Of a stretch of 64,000 bases of DNA, positions 48,167 to 58,159 are shown one piece after another. Origin of the DNA: Microbacterium proteolyticum (GTDB lineage Bacteria; Actinomycetota; Actinomycetes; Actinomycetales; Microbacteriaceae); contig NZ_JAUSZZ010000001.1 of the NCBI RefSeq assembly GCF_030818075.1, positions 3,162,001 to 3,226,000 of the forward strand, read 5' to 3'. The notes under the pieces are model-generated. The model was given only the letters and a program-made list of their open reading frames with translations, had not been told where the DNA came from and did not search any database. Each line of letters starts with the position of its first letter. Positions within the stretch are counted from its first letter, which is position 1. A program made the translations under genes and the position numbers.

Positions 48167-49206
48167 CAGACCACCATTCCGAACTGCTCGCTGAAGCGCA
48201 CATCGCCCTCGGCCATGTCGCGCATGTCTTGCACGTCGCTGCGGAACATGAGCGTGCGCTCGATGCCCATGCCGAACGCGAAGCCCGAGTACTCCTCGGG
48301 GTCGATGCCGGCCGCCCGCAGGACGTTGGGGTTGACCATGCCGCAGCCGCCCCACTCGATCCAGCGGGCCCCGCCCTTGAAGGTGGGATGCCACAGGTCG
48401 AGCTCGGCGCTCGGCTCGGTGAACGGGAAGTAGTTCGCCCGGAAGCGCGTCTTGGCCTCGGGACCGAAGAGCACGCGCGCGGCGTGGTCGAGCGTGCCCT
48501 TGAGGTGGGCCATCGTGATGCCCTTGTCGACGACGAGACCCTCGAACTGCGTGAACACGGGCAGGTGCGTCGCGTCGAACTCGTCGGTGCGGTACACCCG
48601 TCCCGGGCAGAGGACGGAGATGGGCAGGTCGCGCTCGAGCATCGAGCGCACCTGCACCGGGCTGGTGTGGGTACGCAGCACCAGGTGACGGGCGACCGGG
48701 TCGACGAAGAAGGTGTCCTGCATCTGCCGCGCCGGGTGGTCGACGTCGAAGTTCAACGCGTCGAAATTGAACCACTCGTGCTCGAGTTCTGGACCCTCGG
48801 CGATCTCCCACCCCATGCCGACGAAGATGTCGGACACCTGCTCCTGCAGGAGCGAGATGGGATGCCGTGCCCCCACCCGCGCGCGCTGCGGCAGGGCCGT
48901 GACGTCGATGCGCTCGGCCTCGAGCCTCGCGGCGATCTCGGCCTCGGCCAGCTCCGCCTCACGGGCGGCGAGGGCCTGGTTCACCCGGCCGCGGGCCTGT
49001 CCGACGAGCTTGCCGAACGCGGCCTTCTGGTCGGGGGCGACGTGGCGCATCTGCGCGTTGAGGCGCGCGAGGTCGGACTGCTCACCCGTGTGAGCGGAGC
49101 GGGTGGCTTTCAGGTCGGCCGTGGTCGCGGCCGCGGCGATGGCCGCGAGCGCGGCATCGACGGCGGAGGCGACGGCCTCGGGGGTGATCTCGGGTGCGTC
49201 GGACAC
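48166..49206 (-). CDS. pheS: Phenylalanyl-tRNA synthetase alpha chain
   Basis: A 346-residue class II synthetase subunit. The N-terminal coiled coil (residues about 1-100) contacts tRNA; HPISLLQEQVSDIF opens the catalytic core, TQFEGLVVDKG is motif 2 region, and FGMGIERTLMFR motif 3. The phenylalanine-binding region includes LRTHTSPVQVRSM. It is the first gene of pheST, only 48 bp behind gluD, with a strong terminator between, so its promoter must overlap the terminator region or the gluD end. Confidence 0.97.
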   Translation of the reverse strand: MSDAPEITPEAVASAVDAALAAIAAAATTADLKATRSAHTGEQSDLARLNAQMRHVAPDQKAAFGKLVGQARGRVNQALAAREAELAEAEIAARLEAERIDVTALPQRARVGARHPISLLQEQVSDIFVGMGWEIAEGPELEHEWFNFDALNFDVDHPARQMQDTFFVDPVARHLVLRTHTSPVQVRSMLERDLPISVLCPGRVYRTDEFDATHLPVFTQFEGLVVDKGITMAHLKGTLDHAARVLFGPEAKTRFRANYFPFTEPSAELDLWHPTFKGGARWIEWGGCGMVNPNVLRAAGIDPEEYSGFAFGMGIERTLMFRSDVQDMRDMAEGDVRFSEQFGMVV

Positions 49207-49224
49207 GAGATGAGAGTCTACCGA

Positions 49225-49248
49225 CGGGCGGGGACACTCCCCCGCCCG
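49225..49248 (-). terminator. Terminator between gluD and pheS
   Basis: A perfect 9-bp inverted repeat cgggcgggg (49225-49233) / ccccgcccg (49240-49248) with a 6-base loop lies 7 bases behind the gluD stop. It separates the transporter operon from pheST. Confidence 0.75.
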
Positions 49249-49254
49249 CCGACG

Positions 49255-50169
49255 TCACAGGCTGGTGGAGTCGTGCTTGCCGAGACCGCGCTGGGCGACG
49301 ATGAGCTCGGTGTCCGTCGCGCCCTGCTGCGGGGCCTGCACCGCGGACGCGACCTGGGCGACGCGCGGCGAGCGGCGCAGACGCTTCTCGACGAGGTTGG
49401 CGACGAACGACAGGAGCAGGCACAACGCGATGTAGATCACGGCGACGATGATGGTCGCCGGCACGATCGGCGAGCCGACGGTCGGCTGCGCACCGATGTA
49501 CTTCGCGTAGAACAGCAGCTCGGGGTAGGTGATGACGAATCCGAGCGCCGTGTCCTTGAGTGTCACGACGAGCTGCGCGATGATCACGGGCATCATGGCC
49601 CGCACCGCCTGTGGAAGCAGGACGAGGCGCATCACCCCCGCCTTGCGCAGACCGATGGCGTACCCGGCCTCCGCCTGACCGCGCGGGAGCGACTCGACGC
49701 CGGCGCGGATCACCTCCGCCAGGACCGACCCGTTGTAGCAGACGAGCGCGATGACCACCGCCCAGTACGGCTCCATGCGGATGCCGATGACGGGGAAGCC
49801 GTAGTACAGCAGGAACATGAACACGAGCACCGGGATCGCGCGGAAGACCTCGATGACGGCCGTGAACGGCCAGCGCACCCATGCGTGGTCGGACAGGCGA
49901 CCGATGGCCAGCACGAAACCGAGCGCGAGAGCGCCGACGGCGGCGGCGGCGAACGCCGCGAGAGTGGCTCCGGTCGCCTTGAGGACATCGATCCACACAT
50001 TCGTGTAGGTGAATGCCGACCACTTCTGGGCGGTGAACTGGCCCGTGTCGGCGAGCCGCCACACGAAGAATCCGACGATGGCCAGCACGACGAGGATTGT
50101 CAGCACTCCCAGCACGCGATTGCGCGCGACCGCCTTGGGGCCGGGGACGTCGTACAGGACGCTGCTCAT
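49255..50169 (-). CDS. gluD: Amino-acid (glutamate-type) ABC transporter permease, GluD-like
   Basis: A 304-residue HisM-family permease with a long cytoplasmic N-terminus and five to six helices. The EAA loop GQAEAGYAIGLRKAGVMRLVLLP (about residues 178-200) contacts the ATPase; SLPRG precedes it. The C-terminus has a 50-residue hydrophilic tail, as in corynebacterial GluD. It forms the membrane channel with GluC for uptake of glutamate or a related acidic amino acid. ATG at 50169 overlaps the gluC stop (ATGA). Confidence 0.93.
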   Translation of the reverse strand: MSSVLYDVPGPKAVARNRVLGVLTILVVLAIVGFFVWRLADTGQFTAQKWSAFTYTNVWIDVLKATGATLAAFAAAAVGALALGFVLAIGRLSDHAWVRWPFTAVIEVFRAIPVLVFMFLLYYGFPVIGIRMEPYWAVVIALVCYNGSVLAEVIRAGVESLPRGQAEAGYAIGLRKAGVMRLVLLPQAVRAMMPVIIAQLVVTLKDTALGFVITYPELLFYAKYIGAQPTVGSPIVPATIIVAVIYIALCLLLSFVANLVEKRLRRSPRVAQVASAVQAPQQGATDTELIVAQRGLGKHDSTSL

Positions 50170-50822
50170 CGGGCGACCCTCCATCGGTTCTCGAGCGTTC
50201 GCTGCACCCAGGAGAGCAGCAGGACCAGCGCGACGAAAGCCACCATGATCCACAGGATGACGACGAACGCGTTCTCGCCGCGCTCACTGAGGTAGTTGCG
50301 CACCGAGCCCAGGTTCACGATGGAGAAACCGGCGGCGACGGTGGTGTTCTTCAGCAGGGCGATGAAGACGCTCACCATCGGCGGGATCACCGAGCGGAAC
50401 GCCTGCGGGAGGACGACGAGCGACATGACCTGCCCGAATGTCAGACCGAGCGCGCGTGCCGCTTCGGCCTGGCCGACCGGCACCGTGTTGACGCCCGACC
50501 GGATGGCCTCGGCGACGTAGGTCGCCGTGTAGATCCCGAGGGCGCAGATGCCGAGCGTCAGCGACACGTCGCCGGTGAGACGCAGCCCGAGGAGGGGCGG
50601 CAGCGCGAACACGAAGGCGAAGAACACGAGCGTGAGCGGGGTGTTGCGGATCATGCTCACGTAGAACGTGCCGACGCCGCGGGCGATCGGAACGGGCGAC
50701 ACGCGCATCGCTCCCACGATGATGCCGAGGATCAGCGCGAGCGCGCCGCCGGCGAAGAAGAGCACGAGCGTGCCGACGAGCGCTTCGCTCCAGATGTCGA
50801 GGTTGTCGGTGATGACACCCAT
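50166..50822 (-). CDS. gluC: Amino-acid (glutamate-type) ABC transporter permease, GluC-like
   Basis: A 218-residue HisM-family permease with about five helices. VSMIRNTPLTLVFF is the characteristic RNTPL loop, and VPVGQAEAARALGLTFGQVM (about 123-142) the EAA motif. It pairs with GluD. It lies 69 bp from gluB with a strong hairpin in between, which probably lowers permease expression relative to the binding protein. Confidence 0.93.
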   Translation of the reverse strand: MGVITDNLDIWSEALVGTLVLFFAGGALALILGIIVGAMRVSPVPIARGVGTFYVSMIRNTPLTLVFFAFVFALPPLLGLRLTGDVSLTLGICALGIYTATYVAEAIRSGVNTVPVGQAEAARALGLTFGQVMSLVVLPQAFRSVIPPMVSVFIALLKNTTVAAGFSIVNLGSVRNYLSERGENAFVVILWIMVAFVALVLLLSWVQRTLENRWRVAR

Positions 50823-50848
50823 GCGTGGTCCCTGTCTTGGTCGGGGTG

Positions 50849-50886
50849 GCGGGGGCGATGCGTCCGTGCAGACGCACCGCCCCCGC
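50849..50886 (-). promoter_or_regulatory. Intercistronic hairpin between gluB and gluC
   Basis: Nested arms gcgggggc (50849-50856) / gcccccgc (50879-50886) and tgcgtc (50859-50864) / gacgca (50871-50876) form a very stable RNA hairpin in the only sizeable gap inside the transporter operon. Such elements commonly protect the binding-protein message or partly terminate before the permeases. Confidence 0.75.
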
Positions 50887-50891
50887 GCGGA

Positions 50892-51791
50892 TCACTCGTC
50901 GGCGGTGGGCTGGTCGCCCTCGATACCGGCCGGAGCGAGGTTCTTCTCGAACAGCGCCGTCCAGACCTCGCCACCGTCGTTGAAGAGGGTGTTGATGTGG
51001 TCCTTCAGCACGGTGTCGCCCTTGGGCAGGCCGACGCCGTAACGCTCCTCGGAGAAGGTGTCGCCCGCGATCTTGAAGGCGTCGGGCTCCTGCGCGACGT
51101 ACCCGGCGAGGATCGCCTGGTCGGTGGTCACCGCGTCGACCGAGCCGGCACGCAGCTGCTCGAGGCACTGCGTGTAGGTGTCGTACTCGACGGTGTCGCC
51201 GGGCGAGTACTCGTCGCGGATGCGCTGCAGCGGCGTCGAGCCGGTCACCGAGCAGACGATCTTGCCCGCGAGGTCGTCGGGACCCGTGATGTCGTCGTTG
51301 TCGGCGGCCACGAGCAGACCCTGGCCCGTGATCAGGTAGGGGCCGGCGAAATCGATCTGCTGCTTGCGCTTGTCGGTGATCGAGTACGTGCCGACGTAGT
51401 AGTCGATGTTGCCGTTGACGAGCTCCTGCTCGCGGTTGGCCGAGGGGATCGTCTTGTACTCGATCTTGTCGGCGTCGAAGCCGAGCGAAGCCGCGATCCA
51501 CTGCGCGATCTCGACGTCGAAGCCGCCGCGCTCTCCGCTGATCGGGTCCTTGAAGCCGAGGCCGGGCTGGTCTTCCTTCACGCCGACGACGACCTTGTCG
51601 GCCGCGGCCATGCGCTCGTACGTGGGGCTGCCGTCGAGCGAGACGTCGGAGGCGACCTCCCACAGCTGGGCGCTGGACTCGCCGCCCTCGGCGTCGGGCG
51701 CCGCGCCGGGGGTGCCGCTGTTGCAGGCCGTCAGGGCCAGCAGGCCGGCGGCGAGGATGCTCGCGCCGGCGAGAAAACGTGTCTTACGCAT
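50892..51791 (-). CDS. gluB: Glutamate-type ABC transporter substrate-binding lipoprotein
   Basis: A 299-residue secreted lipoprotein. Residues 1-22 are the signal peptide with lipobox LTAC, so Cys23 is lipidated. A 35-residue Gly/Ser/Ala linker follows, then a family-3 solute-binding fold: VVVGVKEDQPGLGFKDP at the start, GFDVEIAQWIAASLG (about 100-114), TYSITDKRKQQIDFAGPY (about 140-157) and RYGVGLPKGDT. The arrangement fits GluB of Corynebacterium for glutamate; aspartate or glutamine are alternatives. Confidence 0.92.
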   Translation of the reverse strand: MRKTRFLAGASILAAGLLALTACNSGTPGAAPDAEGGESSAQLWEVASDVSLDGSPTYERMAAADKVVVGVKEDQPGLGFKDPISGERGGFDVEIAQWIAASLGFDADKIEYKTIPSANREQELVNGNIDYYVGTYSITDKRKQQIDFAGPYLITGQGLLVAADNDDITGPDDLAGKIVCSVTGSTPLQRIRDEYSPGDTVEYDTYTQCLEQLRAGSVDAVTTDQAILAGYVAQEPDAFKIAGDTFSEERYGVGLPKGDTVLKDHINTLFNDGGEVWTALFEKNLAPAGIEGDQPTADE

Positions 51792-51922
51792 GTGATGTCT
51801 CCTTGGTTACGTGTGCTGTGCGGATAAGGGTCGTCGGTGACGGCGCGCGAGGTCTCCGGGGGGAACGGTGACGTTGCTGTGCGGCCGGTGAACCTCCTCG
51901 TTCGTCGCCGTCAGGGTGTGTC

Positions 51923-52681
<759 letters not shown>

Positions 52682-52756
52682 CCCTCAACACTATGAGGAT
52701 GATGTGCGCCCGACCACCTCCCTGCGCGGGCCTTAACCGTTCTGTAACAGCGTTCC

Positions 52757-53554
52757 TCAGCGCGCGCGCTGGGCGAACGCCGTCTCGTAGAGGCAGACGC
52801 TGGCCGCCGTGGCGAGGTTCAGCGACTCGGCGCGCCCGTAGATGGGGAGGCGCAGCGCCAGGTCGGCCCGTGCGAGCGCCTCGTCCTCGAGACCGCGGGC
52901 CTCGTTGCCGAACAGCCACGCGGTGGGCTCGGCGAGAAGATCCCGGGATGCCAGGAAGTCATCGCCCTGCACGTCTGCGGCGACGACGCGCAGACCCGCT
53001 TCGTGGACGCGCTCCGCCACGTCGGCGAGTTCGAGATCGACGGCGACGGGCACGTGGAACAGCGACCCCGTGGTCGAGCGCACGACCTTCGGGTTGTAGG
53101 GGTCGACGGTGCGTCCGGTGAGGATGACGGCATCCGCGCCCGCGGCGTCGGCGGCACGGATGATCGTGCCGAGGTTGCCCGGGTCGCGCACTTCCTCGCA
53201 GATCGCGACGAGACGGGGCCCCGCCGCGAGGATGTCCTTCAACGCCGTGGGCGACTGCCGGGCGACCGCGACGATCCCCTGTGGTGTGACCGTGTCGGCC
53301 ATGGCATCCAGGACCGCTTCGGTCGTGTACTGCAGGTCGACACCCGCCCGCTCGGCGGCCTCGCGGACGTCGGAGTGCTTCTCGAGCGCGGTCGGGGTGG
53401 CATACACCTCGAGCACCGTCTCGGGCGCCCACGCGAGAGCCTCGCGCGCGGCTTGGGGCCCCTCGAGCAGGAAGAGGCCGGTCTCGACACGGGCGGCACG
53501 TTTGCTCAGCTTGGCCACGGCGCGAACTCGCGGCGAACGGGGGTTCTCCAGCAC
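52757..53554 (-). CDS. TrmH/SpoU-family RNA 2'-O-methyltransferase
   Basis: A 265-residue SPOUT methyltransferase starting at GTG (53554), preferred because [20 protein letters not shown] is the usual start of this family. An N-terminal substrate-binding domain (residues 1-95) is followed by the knotted domain: [20 protein letters not shown] (motif 1, Arg catalytic), [13 protein letters not shown] (motif 2) and [13 protein letters not shown] (motif 3). It probably methylates 23S rRNA. It follows rplT, as is usual in actinobacteria, but a terminator-like hairpin separates them. Confidence 0.93.
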   Translation of the reverse strand: MLENPRSPRVRAVAKLSKRAARVETGLFLLEGPQAAREALAWAPETVLEVYATPTALEKHSDVREAAERAGVDLQYTTEAVLDAMADTVTPQGIVAVARQSPTALKDILAAGPRLVAICEEVRDPGNLGTIIRAADAAGADAVILTGRTVDPYNPKVVRSTTGSLFHVPVAVDLELADVAERVHEAGLRVVAADVQGDDFLASRDLLAEPTAWLFGNEARGLEDEALARADLALRLPIYGRAESLNLATAASVCLYETAFAQRAR

Positions 53555-53768
53555 GCCCCTCAGTGTATGACCGCGCTGGCATGCGCACCGCGTGGCACGC
53601 ACGCACCGCGGGAGACTCCGGCCGTGACGGCGACGCCACGCACCCGCATCGGCGCCGAGCTCGCGCGGATGCCGGGGCGAGGGCGATGCCGAGCCGGCAC
53701 GGTCGGGACGGGGACGAAGCCGACCCCACGGCGAGGCGGCGGCTTCTCGCGTCGTGCGGGGAACGACA

Positions 53769-53800
53769 GAACGGGCGCCCTCCGAAGAGGACGCCCGTTC
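53769..53800 (-). terminator. Terminator of the infC-rpmI-rplT operon
   Basis: A perfect 9-bp inverted repeat gaacgggcg (53769-53777) / cgcccgttc (53792-53800), extended by an inner ctc/gag pair, lies 16 bases behind the rplT stop. Confidence 0.8.
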
Positions 53801-53815
53801 GGGAGAAGACGCGAC

Positions 53816-54199
53816 TTACGCGGACTTCGGAGCGTTGACGTCGCTGGGCAGCGCCGCCTTCGCGGTCTGCACGAGCGAGGCGAACACGGCGGGCTCGTTC
53901 ACGGCGAGCTCGGCGAGCATGCGACGGTCGACCTGCACACCCGCGAGGCCGAGGCCCTGGATGAAGCGGTTGTAGGTGAGGCCGTTCTGGCGGGACGCAG
54001 CGTTGATGCGCTGGATCCACAGACGACGGAAGTCGCCCTTGCGCTTGCGACGGTCGCGGTACGCGTAGACGAGGGAGTGGGTGACCTGCTCCTTGGCCTT
54101 GCGGTACAGGCGCGAACGCTGACCGCGGTAACCGGAGGCGCGCTCGAGGATGACGCGACGCTTCTTGTGGGCGTTTACTGCCCGCTTGACTCTAGCCAT
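53816..54199 (-). CDS. rplT: 50S ribosomal protein L20
   Basis: A 127-residue L20. The basic N-terminal helix ([15 protein letters not shown]), [19 protein letters not shown] and [20 protein letters not shown] are the family's core; the C-terminal globular part ends [10 protein letters not shown]. It nucleates 50S assembly and in several bacteria represses its own operon. It is co-transcribed with rpmI, 29 bp away. Confidence 0.98.
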   Translation of the reverse strand: MARVKRAVNAHKKRRVILERASGYRGQRSRLYRKAKEQVTHSLVYAYRDRRKRKGDFRRLWIQRINAASRQNGLTYNRFIQGLGLAGVQVDRRMLAELAVNEPAVFASLVQTAKAALPSDVNAPKSA

Positions 54200-54228
54200 T
54201 TCTGTTTCTTCCTAACGTGCGTCGGCGC

Positions 54229-54423
54229 TCAGAGACCGAGGAGCTTCTTGGCGACCTTCGAGTCGCCCTTGGCCAGGACCTGCTCCTGGTTCAGGCGGCG
54301 GGTGCGCTTCGAGGCCTTGCCTTCGAGGTTGTGGCGCATGCCGGCCTGCTGCTTCATGAGCTTGCCGCTACCGGTGAGCTTGAAGCGCTTCTTGGCGCCC
54401 GAGTGGGTCTTCTGCTTCGGCAT
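54229..54423 (-). CDS. rpmI: 50S ribosomal protein L35
   Basis: A 64-residue L35: [20 protein letters not shown] is the standard start, and the basic [10 protein letters not shown] region completes it. It is located between infC and rplT, as in nearly all bacteria. The 48-bp gap to infC contains its ribosome-binding site (GAAGGAAG). Confidence 0.98.
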   Translation of the reverse strand: MPKQKTHSGAKKRFKLTGSGKLMKQQAGMRHNLEGKASKRTRRLNQEQVLAKGDSKVAKKLLGL

Positions 54424-54471
54424 CTGTCTTCCTTCGTTGGTGTTCCCGCCGGAGCGGGAGTCTGGGGAGCT

Positions 54472-55098
54472 TTACTCGGCGGGGGCCGAGGTGGGCGTTT
54501 CTTCCGGGCCCGAGTCGCCACGAGCGGCGCTGCGCGCTGCCTCGCGGTTGGCCGCGCGCTGCGCGTTCTGCTCGGTCTTGACCTCGGACTTGTTCTTGTG
54601 AGGCGCGACGACCATCACCATGTTGCGGCCGTCGATCGTGGGGTTCGACTCGACGGTGCCGAACTCGGCCACGTCTTCGGCGAACTTGCGGAGCAGGCGC
54701 ACACCCTGCTCCGGACGCGACTGCTCGCGACCGCGGAACAGGATCATGGCCTTCACCTTGTCGCCCGCCTGGAGGAAGCCCTCGGCGCGCTTGAGCTTGG
54801 TGATGTAGTCGTGGGCCTCGATCTTCAGACGGAACCGGACCTCTTTGAGGACGGTGTTCGCCTGGTTACGACGCGTTTCCTTGGCCTTCTGAGCGGCCTC
54901 GTACTTGAACTTGCCGTAATCCATGATCTTGACCACGGGCGGCTTCGAGCTCGGCGCAACCTCGACCAGGTCGAGGTCCGCTTCCTGGGCCAGGCGCAGC
55001 GCAGCTTCGATGCGGACGATGCCGACCTGCTCGCCGTTGGGTCCGACGAGACGGACCTCCGGGACTCGGATGCGCTCGTTGGTGCGGGGATCGCTGAT
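54472..55098 (-). CDS. infC: Translation initiation factor IF-3 with probable AUC start
   Basis: A 208-residue IF-3 if read from the ATC at 55098. The N-domain reads [20 protein letters not shown], then [20 protein letters not shown], the linker [20 protein letters not shown], and the C-domain [20 protein letters not shown]. No ATG, GTG or TTG lies in frame before residue 55. The ATC is preceded by AAGAGGAG with a 6-base spacer. Escherichia coli infC starts with AUU, and IF-3 represses its own message because it rejects non-standard starts; the same logic would fit here. A 25-residue acidic tail is typical of actinobacteria. Confidence 0.92.
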   Translation of the reverse strand: MSDPRTNERIRVPEVRLVGPNGEQVGIVRIEAALRLAQEADLDLVEVAPSSKPPVVKIMDYGKFKYEAAQKAKETRRNQANTVLKEVRFRLKIEAHDYITKLKRAEGFLQAGDKVKAMILFRGREQSRPEQGVRLLRKFAEDVAEFGTVESNPTIDGRNMVMVVAPHKNKSEVKTEQNAQRAANREAARSAARGDSGPEETPTSAPAE

Positions 55099-55336
55099 GC
55101 GGAACTCCTCTTGTGTGCGGATGACGGCCGCCGCGATTCGATCGAATCGCGGGCGAAGAGGAGATACACGCCACCCGGCACGGTGCTGTCAGCACCGGCT
55201 TCTGCACCCTGGCAACCCCGTGCAAACGGAGCGGAGTGCGGGAACCCGGTAGCCTGGAGCGGCAAGCGCGGGTGGGATGTGATCCTCTTTCGTACGGAGC
55301 GGAAAGCTCCGAAGCCCGCCACAGTCTAGCAGAGAG
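55099..55336. promoter_or_regulatory. infC leader region with a 20-bp perfect palindrome
   Basis: The divergent gap holds a 20-bp perfect palindrome cgcgattcgatcgaatcgcg (55132-55151), 34-53 bases upstream of the AUC start, and a second hairpin ggtgctg-t-cagcacc (55182-55196). The ribosome-binding site is at about 55105-55112. A leader of about 200 nt could carry autogenous control by IF-3 or L20. No known leader family was recognised. Confidence 0.6.
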
Positions 55337-55768
55337 ATGCACGTGGACACGATCCCCTCCGACCAGCCCGCCGACGACCACTCCGCTCACCGCCACGGAG
55401 GCGAAGACGAACGGCTCGCGCGCTGGGAAGAGCAGGAGCGCGCGGCCTCCGCCGCCACCCGCGACATCGCCGACGTGCCGGCGGTCGAGGTCATCACCAC
55501 CGCGGCCGTGCACCTCATGAGCGCCGCCGCCGTCAAGACCGGTCTCGCCGACGACCCCGCCCACCAGCTCGACCTCGACGAAGCACGCAAGCTCATCAAC
55601 GCCCTCGCCGGACTCATCACCGCCGGCGCCCCCGAGATCAGCGACATGCACGCCCGGTCGCTCCGCGACGGATTGCGATCGCTGCAGCTCGCGTTCCGCG
55701 AAGCCTCGACGATCCAGGACCCGATCGGCAAGGGTCCGGGCGAGAAGTGGACGGGGCCCGTCACGTAA
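55337..55768 (+). CDS. DUF1844 protein
   Basis: A 143-residue protein. After an acidic, His-rich N-terminus (residues 1-45) the DUF1844 core reads DVPAVEVITTAAVHLMSAAA, then HQLDLDEARKLINALAGLIT and a Leu-rich C-terminal helix. Its place divergent from infC is conserved in actinobacteria. Function unknown; no membrane helix. GCAGAGAG precedes the ATG. Confidence 0.9.
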   Translation: MHVDTIPSDQPADDHSAHRHGGEDERLARWEEQERAASAATRDIADVPAVEVITTAAVHLMSAAAVKTGLADDPAHQLDLDEARKLINALAGLITAGAPEISDMHARSLRDGLRSLQLAFREASTIQDPIGKGPGEKWTGPVT

Positions 55769-55794
55769 GTCGCCCGCCCGGGGGTACCGGCTAC

Positions 55795-55862
55795 GGGGTC
55801 CCCCTTGTCTGGGATCGAGAGCAGGGCCCCTCCCCCGATCGACCCCCGACAAGGGGCACCCC
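55795..55862. repeat. Large nested inverted repeat behind DUF1844
   Basis: Outer arms ggggtcccccttgtc (55795-55809) / gacaaggggcacccc (55848-55862) pair at 14 of 15 positions; inner gggatcga / tcgacccc extend the structure. It may be a terminator for the two convergent genes, but the length and nested design resemble the palindromic repeats elsewhere in the window. Confidence 0.75.
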
Positions 55863-55962
55863 TGCGCCGCGGGCCGACTCCTCCGTGACACCCCGGGCTC
55901 AGGCGCGTGAGGTGCCAGGAATGGTCGCTCGGGGACCGCCCGAGGCGACAGTCTCTGGCGAC

Positions 55963-57237
55963 TCACGCCCCGCGGGTCGTCAGCAGGTGGTGGGTGATCT
56001 CGGCGAGGGCGTCGTGTTCGGCGGCGTCGGCGGCGAGCCGCCGGGCGGCCGAGCGGTACGAGGGGTCGGAGAGCACGGCATCCACGGCTCGCGAGATGGC
56101 CGCGGGATCCGGCGTGCCGGTGCGCAGGTCGACGCCCGCACCCGACCAGGCCACGCGCGCGGCCACCTCGGGCTTGTCCTCGGTGTCCCCGGCCACGACC
56201 ACCGGCACACCGGCCGCGAGAGCCGCCTGCACGCCCCCGTACCCGCCGTTCGTGACGAACACATCGGTGCGGGGAAGCAGGGCGTCGTACGGCAGGTAGT
56301 CCGCCGCCCGGGCATTATCGGGAAGCGGTCCGAGCTCCCTCACCGCCCGTCCGCCGGCGCTGACCACGACAGTGACGTCACGGTCGGCGAGCGCCGCGAG
56401 CGCAGGGCGCACGAGTCGGCCGTAGTCGTGGTTGTCGATGGTGCCCTGAGTCACGTGGACGACCGGTCGCGCCGCGTCGAGATCCCCCCACCACGCCGGG
56501 AGCGGCGCGGCGGAAGACGTCTGCGGCAGCACGCCGACGAAGTACGTGTCGGGTGAGAGGTCGGGGCGCGGGTACTCGAGTCCTACCGGACCCGTCTGCA
56601 GGAAGCGATCTAATCGCCGCGAGAGGTCCATGACGAACCCGCGGGGCCCGACGCCGCAGCGCGCGAGCGCGTGGACGGCCGCCTTCTGGGTCGGACGGAA
56701 GACGACGCGGCGCGCGACGAGATTCAGTGCGGCGTACCGCGCCCGATCCAGCACCCCGCGGGTCGGGGGCAGCGCCAGGCCGTAGGGCCCCAGCACGCGC
56801 GACGACTGCGACAGCGGCGTGACGCCGAGCGCGAGGATCGGCGGGCGGGCGGCATCCCGATCCAGGAGAGGAAGGACGCCGCCGAACGCGCTGTCGACGA
56901 GCACCGCGTCGGGGCGGACCTGTGCGATCGCCTCCGCCACCGCGGCGTACTGGTCGGGGATGGTCTCGATGAAGATCGTGCGGATGTCGTATTGCGCCCG
57001 CCGCACACCCGAATAGTTCACCCGCTCCGGGAGATACAGGTCGGGACGCCTGTCGTCGTAGTCCGCCACTCCCCCGAGCGCGCGGAAGTGCGCACCGACG
57101 GATGCCACCTGCTCACGGAACCGCGTACCGGTGAGCACCGTGACGCGGTGCCCCTCGCGAACGAGGTGTGCGGCGACCTGCACGATCGGGCCGACATGCC
57201 CGTGGATCGGGTTGGAGGCCAGGAGGAAGGTCACCAC
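55963..57237 (-). CDS. UDP-glycosyltransferase-like protein (GT1/MGT type)
   Basis: A 424-residue GT-B enzyme. The start is the first of two GTG codons (57237), 6 bases behind GAAGGGA. FLLASNPIHGHVGPIVQVAA at the N-terminus holds the catalytic His; FVTNGGYGGVQAALAAGVPV (about residues 330-349) is the nucleotide-sugar loop, and VHVTQGTIDNHDYG the domain linker. Such enzymes glycosylate small lipophilic molecules or macrolides. No biosynthetic cluster is adjacent; it sits between DUF1844 and sseB, so the acceptor is unknown. Confidence 0.88.
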   Translation of the reverse strand: MVTFLLASNPIHGHVGPIVQVAAHLVREGHRVTVLTGTRFREQVASVGAHFRALGGVADYDDRRPDLYLPERVNYSGVRRAQYDIRTIFIETIPDQYAAVAEAIAQVRPDAVLVDSAFGGVLPLLDRDAARPPILALGVTPLSQSSRVLGPYGLALPPTRGVLDRARYAALNLVARRVVFRPTQKAAVHALARCGVGPRGFVMDLSRRLDRFLQTGPVGLEYPRPDLSPDTYFVGVLPQTSSAAPLPAWWGDLDAARPVVHVTQGTIDNHDYGRLVRPALAALADRDVTVVVSAGGRAVRELGPLPDNARAADYLPYDALLPRTDVFVTNGGYGGVQAALAAGVPVVVAGDTEDKPEVAARVAWSGAGVDLRTGTPDPAAISRAVDAVLSDPSYRSAARRLAADAAEHDALAEITHHLLTTRGA

Positions 57238-57310
57238 GGGAGATCCCTTCGTGAGGCGGGCGCCTCCCACCGTAGCGGGACGCGAGCCCCCGCTCACCGG
57301 TCGCCGCGGC

Positions 57311-58159
57311 TCAGGCGGTGGCGCCGCGATGCAGCTTCACGGTGAGCGAGTCCACGAGGACGGCGATGCGGTCGTCGGCCGCCCAGCGCCGGGCGATGCG
57401 CGCGAGCACGGCATCCAACTCCTCCTGCTCGAGACCCGCCATCAGCTGCAGGTGCACGATGAGCTCAGGGCCGCGCAGACGCCCCGTCGGGTCGCCCGGT
57501 TCGACCGCGAGGTCGAGGACGGCGAGCTCGCCGGCGATGCTCTCGTGCAGGCCCGTGAAGATCGTCGGTGACGTGTGCGCCGGCTCCCAGGGCTCGCCCT
57601 GCGCGATCGCCCACACCGCGGGGCGACGGATCACGAACTCGGTCTCGGACGCGGGGTCGATGACGATGAGCTCGGTGTCCTCGGATGCCGCGGCGAGGGC
57701 CGTTCGCCGCCCGTCGGCCGGAACGGGGCGCGCGGCGGCGTCCCAGGTCTGCAGCGCCGTGACCGACGTGAAGACCGGCAGGACCTTCCGCCCGTCGGGT
57801 GCGGCGACCGTGACGATCGACAGCTCCTGCGTCTTGTCGACCTCGAGTCCGTGTGCCCCGATGCCGTGATCGCCCTTCTCGGCGACGAGCGGGATCAACA
57901 GGCGCGCGTCGCGATAGGCATCGACGACGGCGCGTGCGTCGCCCTCTCCGGCACGGAAGGCGAGGAGAGCGGCGAGCAGGGCCGGATCGGCGGACCCGTC
58001 GTCACCCGAGTGAGGGTTCGATGCGAAGCTCCGCCCCTCCCACGGGACGCCGGCGGAATCGGCGCCGATGCCGTGGGACCCGTGTCCGGCGAGCCCCTGC
58101 CCGCCCTCGGACCCCGGATCGCCGGCGTCGGGGGAAGAGCCGTCAGTGTCCGGCGACAT
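57311..58159 (-). CDS. sseB: SseB-family protein
   Basis: A 282-residue protein. After a disordered Gly/Ser N-terminus (about 50 residues) the SseB-like N-domain runs from [20 protein letters not shown] through RLLIPLVAE to [13 protein letters not shown] (about 125-140). The C-terminal half is an SseB C-domain ending [16 protein letters not shown]. In actinobacteria sseB-like genes follow hisA; function is unknown. The start overlaps the priA stop by 17 bases. Confidence 0.85.
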   Translation of the reverse strand: MSPDTDGSSPDAGDPGSEGGQGLAGHGSHGIGADSAGVPWEGRSFASNPHSGDDGSADPALLAALLAFRAGEGDARAVVDAYRDARLLIPLVAEKGDHGIGAHGLEVDKTQELSIVTVAAPDGRKVLPVFTSVTALQTWDAAARPVPADGRRTALAAASEDTELIVIDPASETEFVIRRPAVWAIAQGEPWEPAHTSPTIFTGLHESIAGELAVLDLAVEPGDPTGRLRGPELIVHLQLMAGLEQEELDAVLARIARRWAADDRIAVLVDSLTVKLHRGATA

